A DNA stretch of 64,000 bases, taken from NCBI GenBank assembly GCA_006384855.1, contig VCJN01000291.1, forward strand, positions 18,593 to 82,592. Reading direction: 5' to 3'. Source of the DNA: Tetraselmis striata (Eukaryota; Chlorophyta; Chlorodendrophyceae; Chlorodendrales; Chlorodendraceae). The position numbers and the translations under genes are program-made. Shown here in pieces: positions 46,354-57,039 of this stretch. The notes below the pieces were generated by a model that was given only the letters and a program-made list of their open reading frames with translations, did not search any database and was not told where the DNA came from. Positions within the stretch are counted from its first letter, which is position 1. Each line of letters begins with the position of its first letter.

Positions 46354-49300
46354 ATGGCGGCGGTCGAAAGCATGGCCTCCTCTCCAGGATCCGGCGCGTC
46401 GGACACTACAGTTACATTACCGCTGTGTTCGTGCCGCAGTGGATACTCGTGTGATTGCGACGCGCGTGCGAGTGATCGTAAGGAGCCTGAGAAAAGGAAG
46501 TACACGTGGGGCAAGGGCTGCGATGAGGTCGCCGAAAGCGGTAATGGCAAGGTCTCGTCTCTGATCAGCAAGCGCACCTCTCGCGATTGTATCCGCCTCA
46601 TGCTCGCCAAGGAGGCTAGCGAGCAGTCGCCATGCTGTTCGCGCAAGTGCGTGCACAAGCTATACACACAGTGCGGAGAGGCCCTCGTTGATGCCGTGTT
46701 GGACCGTGCGTTGACTGTATACTCTGGCAATCAGAACCGCTCCTTTGACCGGCTCGCTCAGGTTCTCAGGGGCGGCTACGAGTCGGCATCCGACAAGTTC
46801 GATTACATGTTTGATCACGGTGGCTACTTGCGCTCTTTCGATCATCGCGGCCCCATCTACACGTGTGGGCGTGCGTGGGAGGTCTTGCATCAGGTCTCGA
46901 AACACAGACGTCTCGTGATCCAGCGGTCGGTGGTGGATAACGAACCCACGTACATCAGGCAGCGCAAGCAATACGAGAGCAGACAGACCGGACCGAGGGA
47001 GCATGTGCGCATGTTTCTCGAGCACTTCTTCTCGGATGACCTCGGTCACGTCGAGATCATGCCTTTTCATGACGGAAACAGCGAGACCTTCAAGAAGCAC
47101 CTACCTCCCTGGATGACCAAGATTTGCGTCTACTACTACTACAAGTCGTGGGCCGAGGACGACAACGCCATTCTCCGTGGTGAGGCCCATTTTGTCCCAC
47201 TGATGACATACCGTTTCGTCCCGCTGATGACAGACCGTTTCGTCCCGCTGATGACAAACCGTTTCGTCCCACTGATGACAAACCGTTTCGTCCCACTGAT
47301 GACAAACCGTTTCGTCCCACTGATGACAAACCGTTTCGTCCCACTGATGACAAACCGTTTCGTCCCACTGATGACAGACCGTTTCGTCCCACTGATGACA
47401 GACCGTTTCGTCCCACTGATGACAAACCGTTTCGTCCCACTGATGACAAACCGTTTTGTCCCGCTGCTGACAGACCGTTTTGTCCCGCTGATGACGAACC
47501 GTTTCGTCCCACTGTTGACAAACCGTTTTGTCCCGTTGATGACAAACCGTTTTGTCCCACTGATGACAGAACGTTTCGTCCCGCTATCGCCAGAACGTTT
47601 AGTCCCACCGACGCCGGACCGATTTCGTCCCACTGATGACAGAACGTTTCGCACCGCTCATGGCATACCGTTTCGTCCCACCGACCGCAAAAGTATTTGT
47701 CCCACATAATTAGCCGATATCGTCCCACTGCAGAGAGAACGTCTTGTCCCACTGCTGAGATACGGTTTTGTCCCACTACTGGCATACCGTTTCGTCACAC
47801 TGTTGACAGATTGTTTCGCCATGCTGATTACAGAATTATTCACCCACTACCGATATAATTATTTCGACCCACTTCAGACCGAACTTTTCTGTCTCGCATT
47901 ATGAGACCTTATTTGTATACCGACATATCACGCCCCTGCCCCTTTGTAGATTTGGCTACCGAGAGCGAAGTGAAGCTCGCATCGTTCGACACTTTCCGCC
48001 GGACTTGGAAGGAAGACTTCCCGGATGTCACCACGCCGAAGGTGAAGCGATTCAGCCACTGTCCCATATGCGCGGCGGGCAAAGCACTCAGAGACCAAGC
48101 TCGCGAGATTTGCACAAAGGACATGACGCCAGAGGAACGTCAAGTGCACCGTCAACATCAGCAGCTGGTGAGGCGTCAGGTCAGAGCTGAGCAGAAGGTA
48201 CACCTCGAGAGAGTGCGCCAGGAACGAAGGGATCTGAACAACGCCGTCTTCCAGTCGCGCCTTGGCCATGGAAACTTCTTCTTCTTCGAAATTGATAGCA
48301 TGGACTCCGCGAAGACCCTGCTGCCTCACTGGGTTCGCATCCCCAAGACTGTGAAGCCCGACATGCTCCTCAAGTACCACCTCACCTGTGTGAAGTACGA
48401 CGGATACCGCCCGGACGACATCTACTACTACACCAACACCATTCCCCACGATTCGTCCACGACGTGCACTCTGATATGGATCACGATCATGAAGGTGAGC
48501 TCGTTAGCCTCCCGATAGGTTCGCCGTGGTTGTCCAGTAGCCCTGGACTGATGAAATCTGGTTTGCGATGCAGGAGATTCAACACCGTGGTAGAAAGATT
48601 CCGTACATCAGAATCCAGATGGACAACACCGTCAGGGAGAACAAGAATAGGAACGTGGCGGCCCTCTGCAATTGGCTTGTGTCTATCGGCATCTGCGATG
48701 TCATTCATTTGGTCTTCTTGCCTGTCGGGCACACTCACGAACGGGTTGACCAGATCTTCAGCCGCATCAGTCTTGCGCTATCTCGCAGCTCCGCCTACAC
48801 AATCGAGGCCTTTCTTGACTTGGTGGCGAAGGCATTCTCGCCCACTCCGGAGATTGCTGAGCTCTCATTCTCCCTCGACTTCTCTGAGTGGTTAAGGCCC
48901 CATTTCCAAGACCACATTCAAGACATCAGTAAGCCGCACAAATTCGAGTTCACCCGTGACGACGCCGCCGCGTCTGGCGGCTCGTTGCGCACCGCCTTGT
49001 GGTCCAACACACCGCTTTCTGAGCCCGTGCAGATCTTGAAGAGCGCGCCAACTGGGACGCCCGAGATTCGTGCGGGCCGGCCCCTTTTGTACGCTCTCTG
49101 CGACAAAAAGAAGCCCGACGCGGTGAAGGTCCAGAGGTACTTGGATGATTTCAAGAAGGTCAGGTCGTACATCACGGACCTGGCGGTCCAGTGGCACTTC
49201 TCCCCAGTCGAGCGCGAGAGCTGGAAGAATCTGCTCGACGACTTGGATGAGATGCAAACTGCTCCTTCGGCAGCTTTCTCCGGGTTCTGGCCGCAACGAT

Positions 49301-50222
49301 AAAGAGGAAGTTGACGACTTCTTGCGCGAGCACGGGCAGACCGCGCCTGCTGAGGCACGTCACACGATGGCTACCAACGCAGACCTCAACAATGCCGAAG
49401 CCGCTCGCGTGGAAGCCGAGGTTCGTGCTCAAGTGCTTCAAGATGACAGCGCCTTCCGGGGAGTTCACGCCGGCGCCAAGGAGAGGCTTCATGACAACAC
49501 ATCGCCCAGCGATGCAAAGGGCTCGAACCTCGTTGTCATCGACGTCTCCGATGTGAGTCCCATTGTTTGTCATTTTTGTCCTTTACGGGACAAAACAATT
49601 TTGTTCTTCTACCTTGCTTGTTATTTTGTCCCAGCTGGGACAAAAATGGCGTGGCGTGTCGCTCGGGACTAACATAGCTCGCGGTCTTGGTCATCGTTAG
49701 GTGCATGAGGAAGACAAGTGTCCTGAAACTCTTGGTGATTGGGAGTCGAGATTCGTCATCGGGCTTGTGAAGTCGCGCGAGACTACCGAAGACACGTTGA
49801 CCGTGGCCGTATACGAGCCCTTCCATGCCGATGCAAAGGGCAAACCCCTCATGCCCCTATGGTTGTACGCGCAGACAAAAGGAGGGAAGAAGCCAGTTGA
49901 CACAAGCTGGGAGAAGTGCCTGACGCTTCCTTGGAAGCTTGTTGAAGCCGTCCCCCTATCGTACGCGAAGGCCATCCACGACGCGTCGGGAAGTCGAGAG
50001 GTGTTCAACGAGGACGGCACCATGGTCAGAAAGAAGTGGTACGGTAAAAGCGTCCAAGTCGTGAAGACATATGCGCAAACTGGGTGGCAAATCAGCCAGC
50101 CACGAAACAACTGCGTCCACGTCATGTCAACCACCCCAGCGCAACGCAAACCCGGCGGAGTCGTCAAGTTTAACGCAGCCACGAAGAAGGACTTGCTTGA
50201 GTTGGGGATGCTCAACGAATAA
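46354..50222 (+). CDS. Rightward transposon gene, DUF7869-type putative transposase
   Basis: Exons: 46354-47179, 47950-48494, 48574 to about 49557, 49701-50222 (TAA). Phases 1, 0 and 0 agree at the junctions. Exon 1 has Cys clusters (CSCRSGYSCDCD, CCSRKC) like the zinc-binding N-termini of DUF7869 proteins. Exon 2 has HCPICAAGK; its end and exon 3 carry FFFFEIDSMDSAKT, IQMDNTVRENKNR and FLPVGHTHERVDQIFSRIS, the most diagnostic motif. The family occurs in transposon-borne genes. Catalytic activity is inferred; the D at 'QMDN' and 'HERVDQ' are candidate acidic residues. Near 49270-49300 the frame meets TAA at 49302, but coding continues in another frame (NDKEEVDDFLREHGQ) to a GAT|GTGAGT donor, which indicates an indel. 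Intron 1 contains array C. Confidence 0.75.
47190..47870 (+). repeat. 24-bp array C, about 20 clear units plus decayed units
   Basis: The same unit and orientation as arrays A and B within intron 47180-47949. Units are regular to about 47640 and increasingly degenerate towards 47870. Confidence 0.9.
49566..49650. repeat. Palindromes related to the array motif, in the last intron
   Basis: TTTGTCCCAGCTGGGACAAA near 49624-49645 is a perfect palindrome. TTTTGTCCTTTACGGGACAAAA lies just upstream (shown by its ends). Both share GTCCC/GGGAC with the arrays and subterminal repeats. Confidence 0.8.
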
Positions 50223-50259
50223 ACTATCAGCAACGTCTTGTGGCTAGCTAGCCGCTGGA

Positions 50260-50264
50260 TGTAA
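50260..50264 (+). terminator. TGTAA poly(A) signal of the rightward transposon gene
   Basis: TGTAA about 38 nt after the stop codon, followed by an AT-rich stretch. Confidence 0.5.
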
Positions 50265-50485
50265 TAATCATAATAAATATTGATTTCATTGCCTCATCTT
50301 GTCCCATTTTGGACAAAATGCTCCAAAACCAACATTGGATATGCGTCGCGGCTGGCCTTCATGCTGTTGAATGCTGCACTGCACCCAAGGTCTACAAACC
50401 CAAGCTACATCACCAGTGAGTCTTAAGTACTGATAGTAAACCCGGGAACTAGGGTATAAACAAACCCTACGGTGCAAAATGAATT

Positions 50486-50518
50486 CCACGGTGCAAAATA
50501 GGTTAAATTACTGTTTAG
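50486..50518 (-). repeat. Right terminal inverted repeat
   Basis: It pairs with 38052-38084. The inner sequence GGTGCAAAAT is repeated at about 50471 and 50490. Confidence 0.8.
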
Positions 50519-51700
50519 TGGTAACCAGTGCGCGGAGCACTTTGGCAGAGATCGCAGGGGGGTGCACCGGCGCTGCGTTCCACGCGAGTGAAGGGCGGGT
50601 GCCTAGCGGGATGATCTCGATGGTTTCTAGGGTGCCATGACTGAGTGTGCATTCTTTAGCCGCGCGCTCCGGCGATTGCGTTGTTAGAAGCCGGCGGTAT
50701 TGTTCTGCGGCATTGCGCTGGGGGTCGGGGCCGGTCGGCGGTAATGAATATGTATTGTAGTAGCATGCTCGCGGGTCGGGATCACTTACTAACCTGTGAA
50801 GAGGAGCGAGTCGCTCGCGGCAGCCCCCTCCGGCTGGCAGAGTCGGGGTTCGCAGCGCTAGGTCTGTGGTGGGAATGTGAGCAGCGCCGCAGATGTTGTG
50901 TGGGAACGCTGCTATGGCTGAGAGCATGGGTCAGTATGTGAGTCCGGGCGCCGCGCTGGAAAGCGGGGCGCCGCAAAGCGTCGCGCGGGTGTTTATCCTG
51001 GGATCCGCCGCGGCGGCGGCCTAGGGGGTTTTGGAACGGAGGTCGTCCAGCTTTTGAAGGGGCTGGCCCTCATGCGCGGCGGATGGCGATACCCCGGCGT
51101 GAACCGAAGCGAGAGCGGTCGCGGCGCATGTCCATTGTGGCGGGTGTGGCGTGGTACCGGTTCTGCGGTGGTGGCGGCGGCGAGTGAGGCGTAGCTGGGG
51201 GGTGGGTCGTAGGGGGTTGGTTGCCGGTCGGATCAGACAGGGCGCCCTTCTTCCGATGCGCACTCTCTTCGCGTGTACGGTGCGTGTGTATTGTACGCGA
51301 GTATAGTTCCGCGCGGTGTGTCGGGGCGGGTCGTCGTGCTGTTTCGAATTACGAGTTTGGCTGTCTATCGCCGCAACGACTAGATGGATCGGAGTTCCCA
51401 GTCCACACTGAGCAGCCCGCGGGCGGTTTTGGCGTGGATCAACCGAGCCGCCTTCTCCGTGGGGAGTAGGGGAAGTGGTTGGCGTCGACAGGAGTCGTGC
51501 GGCCCGGGGGCGGGAGGGGGGGGGCGGGAGGGCACGCAGCCCCCCTCCTCCGGGGATCGCGCGTTTTAGTATTGCTTCGTACTCAGAAATACTCGTTTTG
51601 TGTGCGTCTTTACGTTACATACCAATTTATGTGAGGGAAAGTGGCTATGACCACTCCAGCGGCAAGGGGGCGCGATGAGTGGGCAGGTGAATGTCGCCGT
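50519..51700. other. Intergenic, no gene recognised
   Basis: GC-rich with overlapping short ORFs and no recognised motif. It may hold the 5' part of the downstream DIRS-like element. Confidence 0.4.
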
Positions 51701-52349
51701 CCGGGGCTACCTCCGGGCCCGACTTTCTAGGGGCTTCTTGCTTTACAATTAGCGAAGACGCTGGGGTTGTGTAAGGATGTCATTTCATTGTACTCTTCTG
51801 TGTCGCATGAGGACTTGACGAAGCTAATTCGCAACGAACAAGAATGTTTGCCAACGGCGCTTTAAGACGCCGGGTACTACCGACACCTGGAGGCATAATG
51901 TCGAGTTGGGCACGCAAGGGCATGTCATATTATGCCGGGAATGCTCACGCTTAACGTACCGCCGCGAGCGCCGTCGGAGTGGGCTCCTTGGTACGAAGGG
52001 CAACCGGGGCATTTCGACACCGTGCGTGCACGATATTTACCAGTCCGGGATGCGGGTTAGTGTCGAGGCTTTACTAGCGTCGAAACACGTCCCCGCGGAA
52101 CCGAACAAGGAGGCATCGCAATATGGGTACGCACATCACTGGAATGGTCGGCCACCGAAGCTTCGCAAGGGGAATTGCCAATCGTGCCATAATAAAGGCG
52201 GCGCTGCGGCTGGGACCGAGGTGGACCGGCAACACGTGCATGGGTATGTCGAAGCCCCATTGCAGTACGTGCCATGGACCGTTAGCGCGATTGCGTGCAT
52301 TATTAAGAATGACCCGTTCAATGTTCGGAACGCATTCGACTTCCTTTGG

Positions 52350-52860
52350 TCCGAAGTGAACCGGAATATCGCGCGGCATGCATGCCAGTTAGACCTTCTC
52401 TCCGATGTACACATGGGCATTCAGCATTTGTTTCGTTTGAGAAGGTCGACATCACGGACGTATTATATTGCTGGCCCGTTCATGTCCGCGACGCCGACTA
52501 TATGGGGTTCAAAATCCGGTGACCAACGAATATTGTCGATATCGTTTCTCCATGATGGGAGTCGCGTCGTCGCCGGCCTGACAAGTGTGGGCTCGAGGGA
52601 TTCGTAATATCCGCTCGCAAAAGTCTTTAAATATTGTCGCCCGGGTAGTCATGAGGCTCACTCTTCGAAGCTGCGACTGCCAAGGGCGTACCTAGACGAT
52701 TTTCTGCTCATACTCTGCCGATCGCCCTCGCGGTGTCAGCGCCAGATGATGTGATACTGCGTGCTTTTGGTCCTCGACGAGTACGGCTTCCGGTGAAGAA
52801 CGTAAATAAGACCAAGTGCCCGAGCACGCGAATGGAATGTATACCGGTGTGATAATTGAT
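52350..52860 (+). pseudogene. Reverse transcriptase remnant
   Basis: The motif LDLLSDVHMGIQHLFR resembles the RT box normally read as LDLSDAYxxI. The catalytic YxDD box is YLDDFLLIL at 52689. The two lie in different frames with stops between, so this is a relic. Confidence 0.55.
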
Positions 52861-53520
52861 TCCGTATTACAGGGAGAGGGTCCTTCATCGCAACGCGGGG
52901 GGTCAAGTGGGATGCCGCAGCCCATCCCGTCTACTATAATTTGGTTCTGACCACATCGTCGGTGCCGCTTGGGCGATTGGCCGGTGTCGTTGGTAAGATG
53001 CAGTGTTGCTGCGCCGTTGTGCGTCGAGGGCATGCATACTTGCCGGAGCTATACGCAGCGCGTGACACACTTATTCTCACCGGCCTTGCGTCGACCCCGA
53101 CGGATGAGTGAGACCCGGACGCACTGCGCCGCGTCGGCGACCCAGCCATCGCGGAGCGTCGTTGTTGGTTGGCTTTGCTACTGCACGGGTGTGCGGTACC
53201 GTTTGACCAAAAATTACAGCCCGAGGACGTGATGCTCGCGCGGCCGTTTCTTTGGGGCGATGATGGCCGAAGTACGCCCTGTTGGGACAACTCGGTTTAA
53301 GCTTTGCTGCCGGACGATGCGGAATCATTGCAACCGTTGCACGAAGTACGCCATGTTCCTGAGGTACTTGGGTGTTGCAGCCATTTCACAGTTTCGAGGT
53401 TATTACTTTGGGCGGGTCGGGTTTTGCAAGCGGCGCCCGGTGGCGTAATGAACGGATGCATTTTGTCCTTGCGCAGCAACAGCTGAATCGTACGAATCTC
53501 GGCGGGGTCATCGAACATGT

Positions 53521-53780
53521 ATGGTTCCGGACACGTTACACCTATATGAGCCGCGGTTACGCAGTAAAAGCATTTTGCTCCGACTGGACAATGCAGCAGC
53601 GGTAGGCGCGGTTAACAAGGGCGGTTCGACGTTACCCCCACATCAACAAATTGTTGCTCGCGTACCGCAAAATGTGCGAGACGTACAATTTGACGCACGT
53701 AGTGGCGCGGCATATTCCGGGTGAATATCTGCAACGGAACCGGCATGTTTACTGCAACCCTCCGTTTGCGTCGATCAAGC
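53521..53780 (+). pseudogene. RNase H remnant
   Basis: LLRLDNAAAVGAVNKGG carries the DN-x-AAV motif of retroelement RNase H. ARHIPGEYLQRN, in another frame, corresponds to the C-terminal HxPGxxN box. A frameshift separates them. Confidence 0.55.
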
Positions 53781-54984
53781 GATTCTCGATTATTTTCGGG
53801 CCGAGTTTCATGCGGCCCCCACCACAACGCAGCATGCCCCTTCGTACTGCCACCGTGATTCTCTGTACCGTGGTGGAAACTGGTCGCCGGGGCCCGCGTC
53901 GTGGGTTTTTTCTTGGCAGGGCAATTATACTATGTTTACGCGCCCGGGCTAGCATTGCGTTGCGAGAGCAACCAGTGCCGCAGCAGCGCGTAGTTAGCGG
54001 CCCAACATAGTGGGGTATCGTACTAATTCATTCCCCCTATGTGTTGCCGGAGGGGACGTCGACCTGCCTCGCATGTCAGGTAACAGACATACGGACTATC
54101 GATTGTTGCGCGGACTGTTGGCTTGCTTTGTGCGCGAGCTGCGTCGGGCGAAGAGACACCTGTGCGCCCGAATGGTTATAGGCACAGCGTGCAGTTTGCG
54201 ATCTCGAGCATATGGTCATGCCTTATAATTGACTAGACTAGGGCAGTTGGCGGACCACTTGGAGACGCAGCGTCTGAGGACTCCGTCTAAGAAAACCTAC
54301 GAGTCGTCGCATGCCGTTTCCCAGTGCTTCTGCAACGCCAGAGGGGTGTCACCCGTTCTTGCAACGGTGGGACCACTGTGAACTTTTATTGCACATTGCA
54401 TTTGTGACTTAAAGCATCAACCTGCAACAGTAGGCGGTAGAAAAGTTGCTAGATTGGCATGGTCGCCAACATCGGTCGCTGTCACGCGCCGAATGGTCAC
54501 TTGTCAGCCCATGCCATGATGAGGGGCATGTGCCAAGCGCGGGCTGTACGCAAGCCCGGCACACGCCGTGCAATCGCTTTAGTCGAATAATTTCACAGCA
54601 TTTACATATGCGGAGGTTCAACCGCAGCCGGTCATATGGTTTCCACCAGTGGTTGTGCCTAGTGATTTTGAACCTAGCTCGATAGGTTGTCTGAGGAGAG
54701 GTGATGCAACGCGGTTTCGGATGAAACTTAGTATCCGCCAAGATGGGTCAGTGGCATTTGATCCAGCCTCAGAAGTGCAAATTTGTAGCGCACTCTTCAC
54801 ACCCATACATTCGCATATGCGTTCATGTCGAAAAATTGTGGACAGTGGCAAAAAGCTTTTGCTTATATCCCAAATGATGAAATTGCATATTTACATGTCA
54901 CGCCAGTGCAACTGTTAGAACGTTACCTCAAGGTATTTCGGCCTCCGGCAACCTCCTTGCTCAAACCACCAACCACCCCAGGAG

Positions 54985-55260
54985 TTGTGGGGAGCTACCT
55001 TTCCTTGTAAGCCTTATGCTGGATTTTCAGTGGCATTTAAGCACGCATGCCTCATCAAGGCGTCTCCGGACGCCGCAGCCCGCACCGCGGACTTGTCGCG
55101 GGTGTCCAGCCATTTGGGCCGAAAGTCGCTCGCCACATGGTTGTGGAGCGCGTACCTGAGTCGGCGTCTGATTGTAGACGTGGGCCATTGGCCTTGCCGG
55201 GAGGATGCGATGAGTGCATATTCGTCCATTTGCTGTGGCTGGCACAAATTTTATTGTTGA
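54985..55260 (+). CDS. Tyrosine recombinase C-terminal fragment
   Basis: The open frame contains SHLGRKSLATWL (H-x-x-R type box), VDVGHWPC (H/W box) and AMSAYSS with a candidate catalytic Tyr, in correct order and spacing. Upstream parts of the recombinase (CLRRGDATRFR near 54695) are in a different open frame, so the gene is fragmented. It is the terminal domain of the DIRS-like element. Confidence 0.55.
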   Translation: MWGATFPCKPYAGFSVAFKHACLIKASPDAAARTADLSRVSSHLGRKSLATWLWSAYLSRRLIVDVGHWPCREDAMSAYSSICCGWHKFYC

Positions 55261-55270
55261 TTCGTAAGTC

Positions 55271-56200
55271 ATAATTGAAAGCCAACATCCAGCGCCGCGC
55301 CGCGCCGCGTACGGCGGCACGTGCACCAACAGTTAACGTCGTACCGTCGTGCCGCGCACGATCGCGTTGTATGAGCATACACGGACGGAGTTCTCCGGCA
55401 GAAGAACTCTCTGATGTTGACGCTCTGATGTACGCAGCGCGTACACGCCGCTGCGTGCCTCGTTGATCCTGCGAAGGGTTAGTTCGTCGGGTGGCGTCCC
55501 ACTTACATGCTGAGCATACGCGCGCACCTGCATGGATCGATGGTCAGGGTCGGAGATGCGCCCAGAACTTGCTACTTCCCGGCGGCGATCACACCGCTGA
55601 TGATGCTGCGGATTACGCAACCGCGTATACGCCGGCGTACACGTAGCTGGGCCAACGGCTGTTAAAAGTGTTAAAACGGGCTTCGTTAACTTCGGCGTAA
55701 CCTGACGTTTGTGAGCGAAGTATATTGGATATCAGGTTTAAGGTGTTGGCTGCTCTTCGGTAATCCCGAATATCGATGAAGCTACAGCTAACACCTAAGA
55801 GTGGCTAAGAAAACTGTGCGGCAGGGGCCACTTCGAGGAAACACTATAATGTATTGTGTCATCTCAATTGATTGCGTCCCAGCCCCTCCAAAAAGGTATA
55901 TTTCGCCGATTCCGGCGGAGCTGTGGTGACAGTGGCGGCGAAGTGAGTTTTGGGAAGGGTCGGCGCGGGCGCGCGCGTCGCGCACTCTCCGCTTAGCATG
56001 CGGCGTTTTGAATAACTTAAGTAATTATTCCGCGCATACCGACGGCTACTGCGACACTTCAGCCAGTTGAAGAAGCGTTGCCCTCCATCAACGGGCAACA
56101 ACATCATGAGTGACAGAATAGGAAGATCAAGCGACACTAGGTCGGGGTGTAGTGGGCCGCGGGGGTCGTAGGAACCTTGGCTATCCCACTACAAATAGTT
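55271..56200. other. No gene recognised
   Basis: Possibly the terminal repeat of the DIRS-like element: the short inverted pair AGTTCT/AGAACT near 55389 fits a small hairpin. No coding signal. Confidence 0.4.
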
Positions 56201-56206
56201 AGGGGG

Positions 56207-57035
56207 TATGCAAGATCCGGCTCATCGGTCTTCGGTCCAGCCAAGCCGGCCCCGGGAAGCGCTGCACCGGGATGCAGGGGCAACTGTTGTTCGTGGTGAG
56301 CGCCGGCAACGGGGCCGTCCGACTGCGGCGCGCCGGCTCGGACGCCCCCGGAGTGCGCCGAGGCCAAGTGCCTCGCGGTCGACGAGCTGACCGGGGGCGT
56401 CCGGTTCTCAGATTGCTAGTGGCGGGGACGGCGCCAAGTGGCGGCAGCTGCCCCATGGCGACGGAACCTTCTTCCTCTCCTCCAATGCACGCGCCGACGG
56501 CGCCGAGAGGCGCGTCATCACGCTCAAGCAGACCGCGCCGGGCAGCGACGGGGAGCTCGTCTTCAATGCCGGCGGCGGCGAGGCGGCCTTTGCCAGCCAG
56601 CGGTGGGTCACGGAGAGCCCCGCCGAGCGCGCCCTCGCGCCGCCGTCCATCATCTCGCTGGTCTCGCGGACCGACGGCCGGTGCCTAGACTTGCAGGACG
56701 ACGCGTATGCCATGACCGACTGCCGGTCCGCATACACGCAGCGCGTCGCTTTAAAACTAGCAGGGCAGCAACAACACCATGTTCTTGTGGAGGGCATTCG
56801 GCGGGTGGATCGGCGTGGACGAGGGCGGCGGCGGGGCTCCCGCGGATGAGTGCGGGCCCGGGACACACTAGCTGCGGGTCGACGGCGGGCCCGGCGAGGG
56901 CGTAGGGTTCTCTCTGCGGCACAACTCCTCGCGCAACATCATGAACCACGAGCTCGGCAGCAACCCGGTGTTCCTCGCCACCGCTATGGCGGTGAAAAAC
57001 ACGCAAAAGTTCCTCGCCTATAGCGACTGTTTAGC
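56207..57035 (+). pseudogene. Decayed beta-trefoil/lectin-like gene
   Basis: Coding-type sequence is spread over more than one frame. The longest part (about 56427-56760, without its own start codon) has WRQLPHGDGTFFLSS, ITLKQTAPGSDGELVF and RCLDLQDDAYAMTDC. Upstream pieces include KCLAVDELTGGVRFSDC, then an in-frame TAG. A downstream piece near 56888-57020 (FSLRHNSSRNIMNHELG) follows another stop. Cys-Leu-x-(Val/Leu) starts and Asp-Cys ends resemble ricin-type beta-trefoil sugar-binding repeats. Multiple stops and shifts mark it as broken. The family call is tentative. Confidence 0.45.
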
Positions 57036-57039
57036 TCGT

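Larger units (their letters stand above)
38052..50518. mobile_element. 12.5-kb DNA transposon with 33-bp TIRs, two divergent multi-exon genes and intronic 24-bp arrays
   Basis: The left terminus 38052-38084 (TTAAACAGTAATGCAACCTA...) and the reverse complement of 50486-50518 (CTAAACAGTAATTTAACCTA...) match at 28 of 33 positions by eye. Between them lie a leftward gene (45809-38401) and a rightward DUF7869-type gene (46354-50222) that share a 544-bp central promoter region. Three same-orientation arrays of a 24-bp unit occupy introns, and GTCCC/GGGAC palindromes lie in the subterminal and intronic regions. No matching target duplication was found directly outside the TIRs. Superfamily not assigned. 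Confidence 0.8.
51700..55270 (+). mobile_element. Degenerate DIRS-like retroelement (RT, RNase H, tyrosine recombinase)
   Basis: In order on the plus strand are remnants of reverse transcriptase (LDLLSDVHMGIQHL near 52395; YLDDFLLIL near 52689), RNase H (LRLDNAAAVGAVNKGG near 53578; VVARHIPGEYLQRN near 53698) and a tyrosine recombinase (SHLGRKSLATWL ... VGHW near 55107-55190). RT-RH-YR order defines DIRS elements. Frames are broken throughout. Terminal repeats were not identified, so the boundaries are approximate. Confidence 0.6.

Noticed and set aside
41238-47870. 24-bp arrays as CRISPR-like arrays
   Set aside because: Units are head-to-tail without unique spacers, and the genome is eukaryotic.
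38052-50518. Assignment of the large transposon to KDZ or CACTA
   Set aside because: Cys-rich N-terminus, subterminal repeats and two divergent genes are suggestive, but no diagnostic catalytic motif of either and no target duplication of defined length was found.
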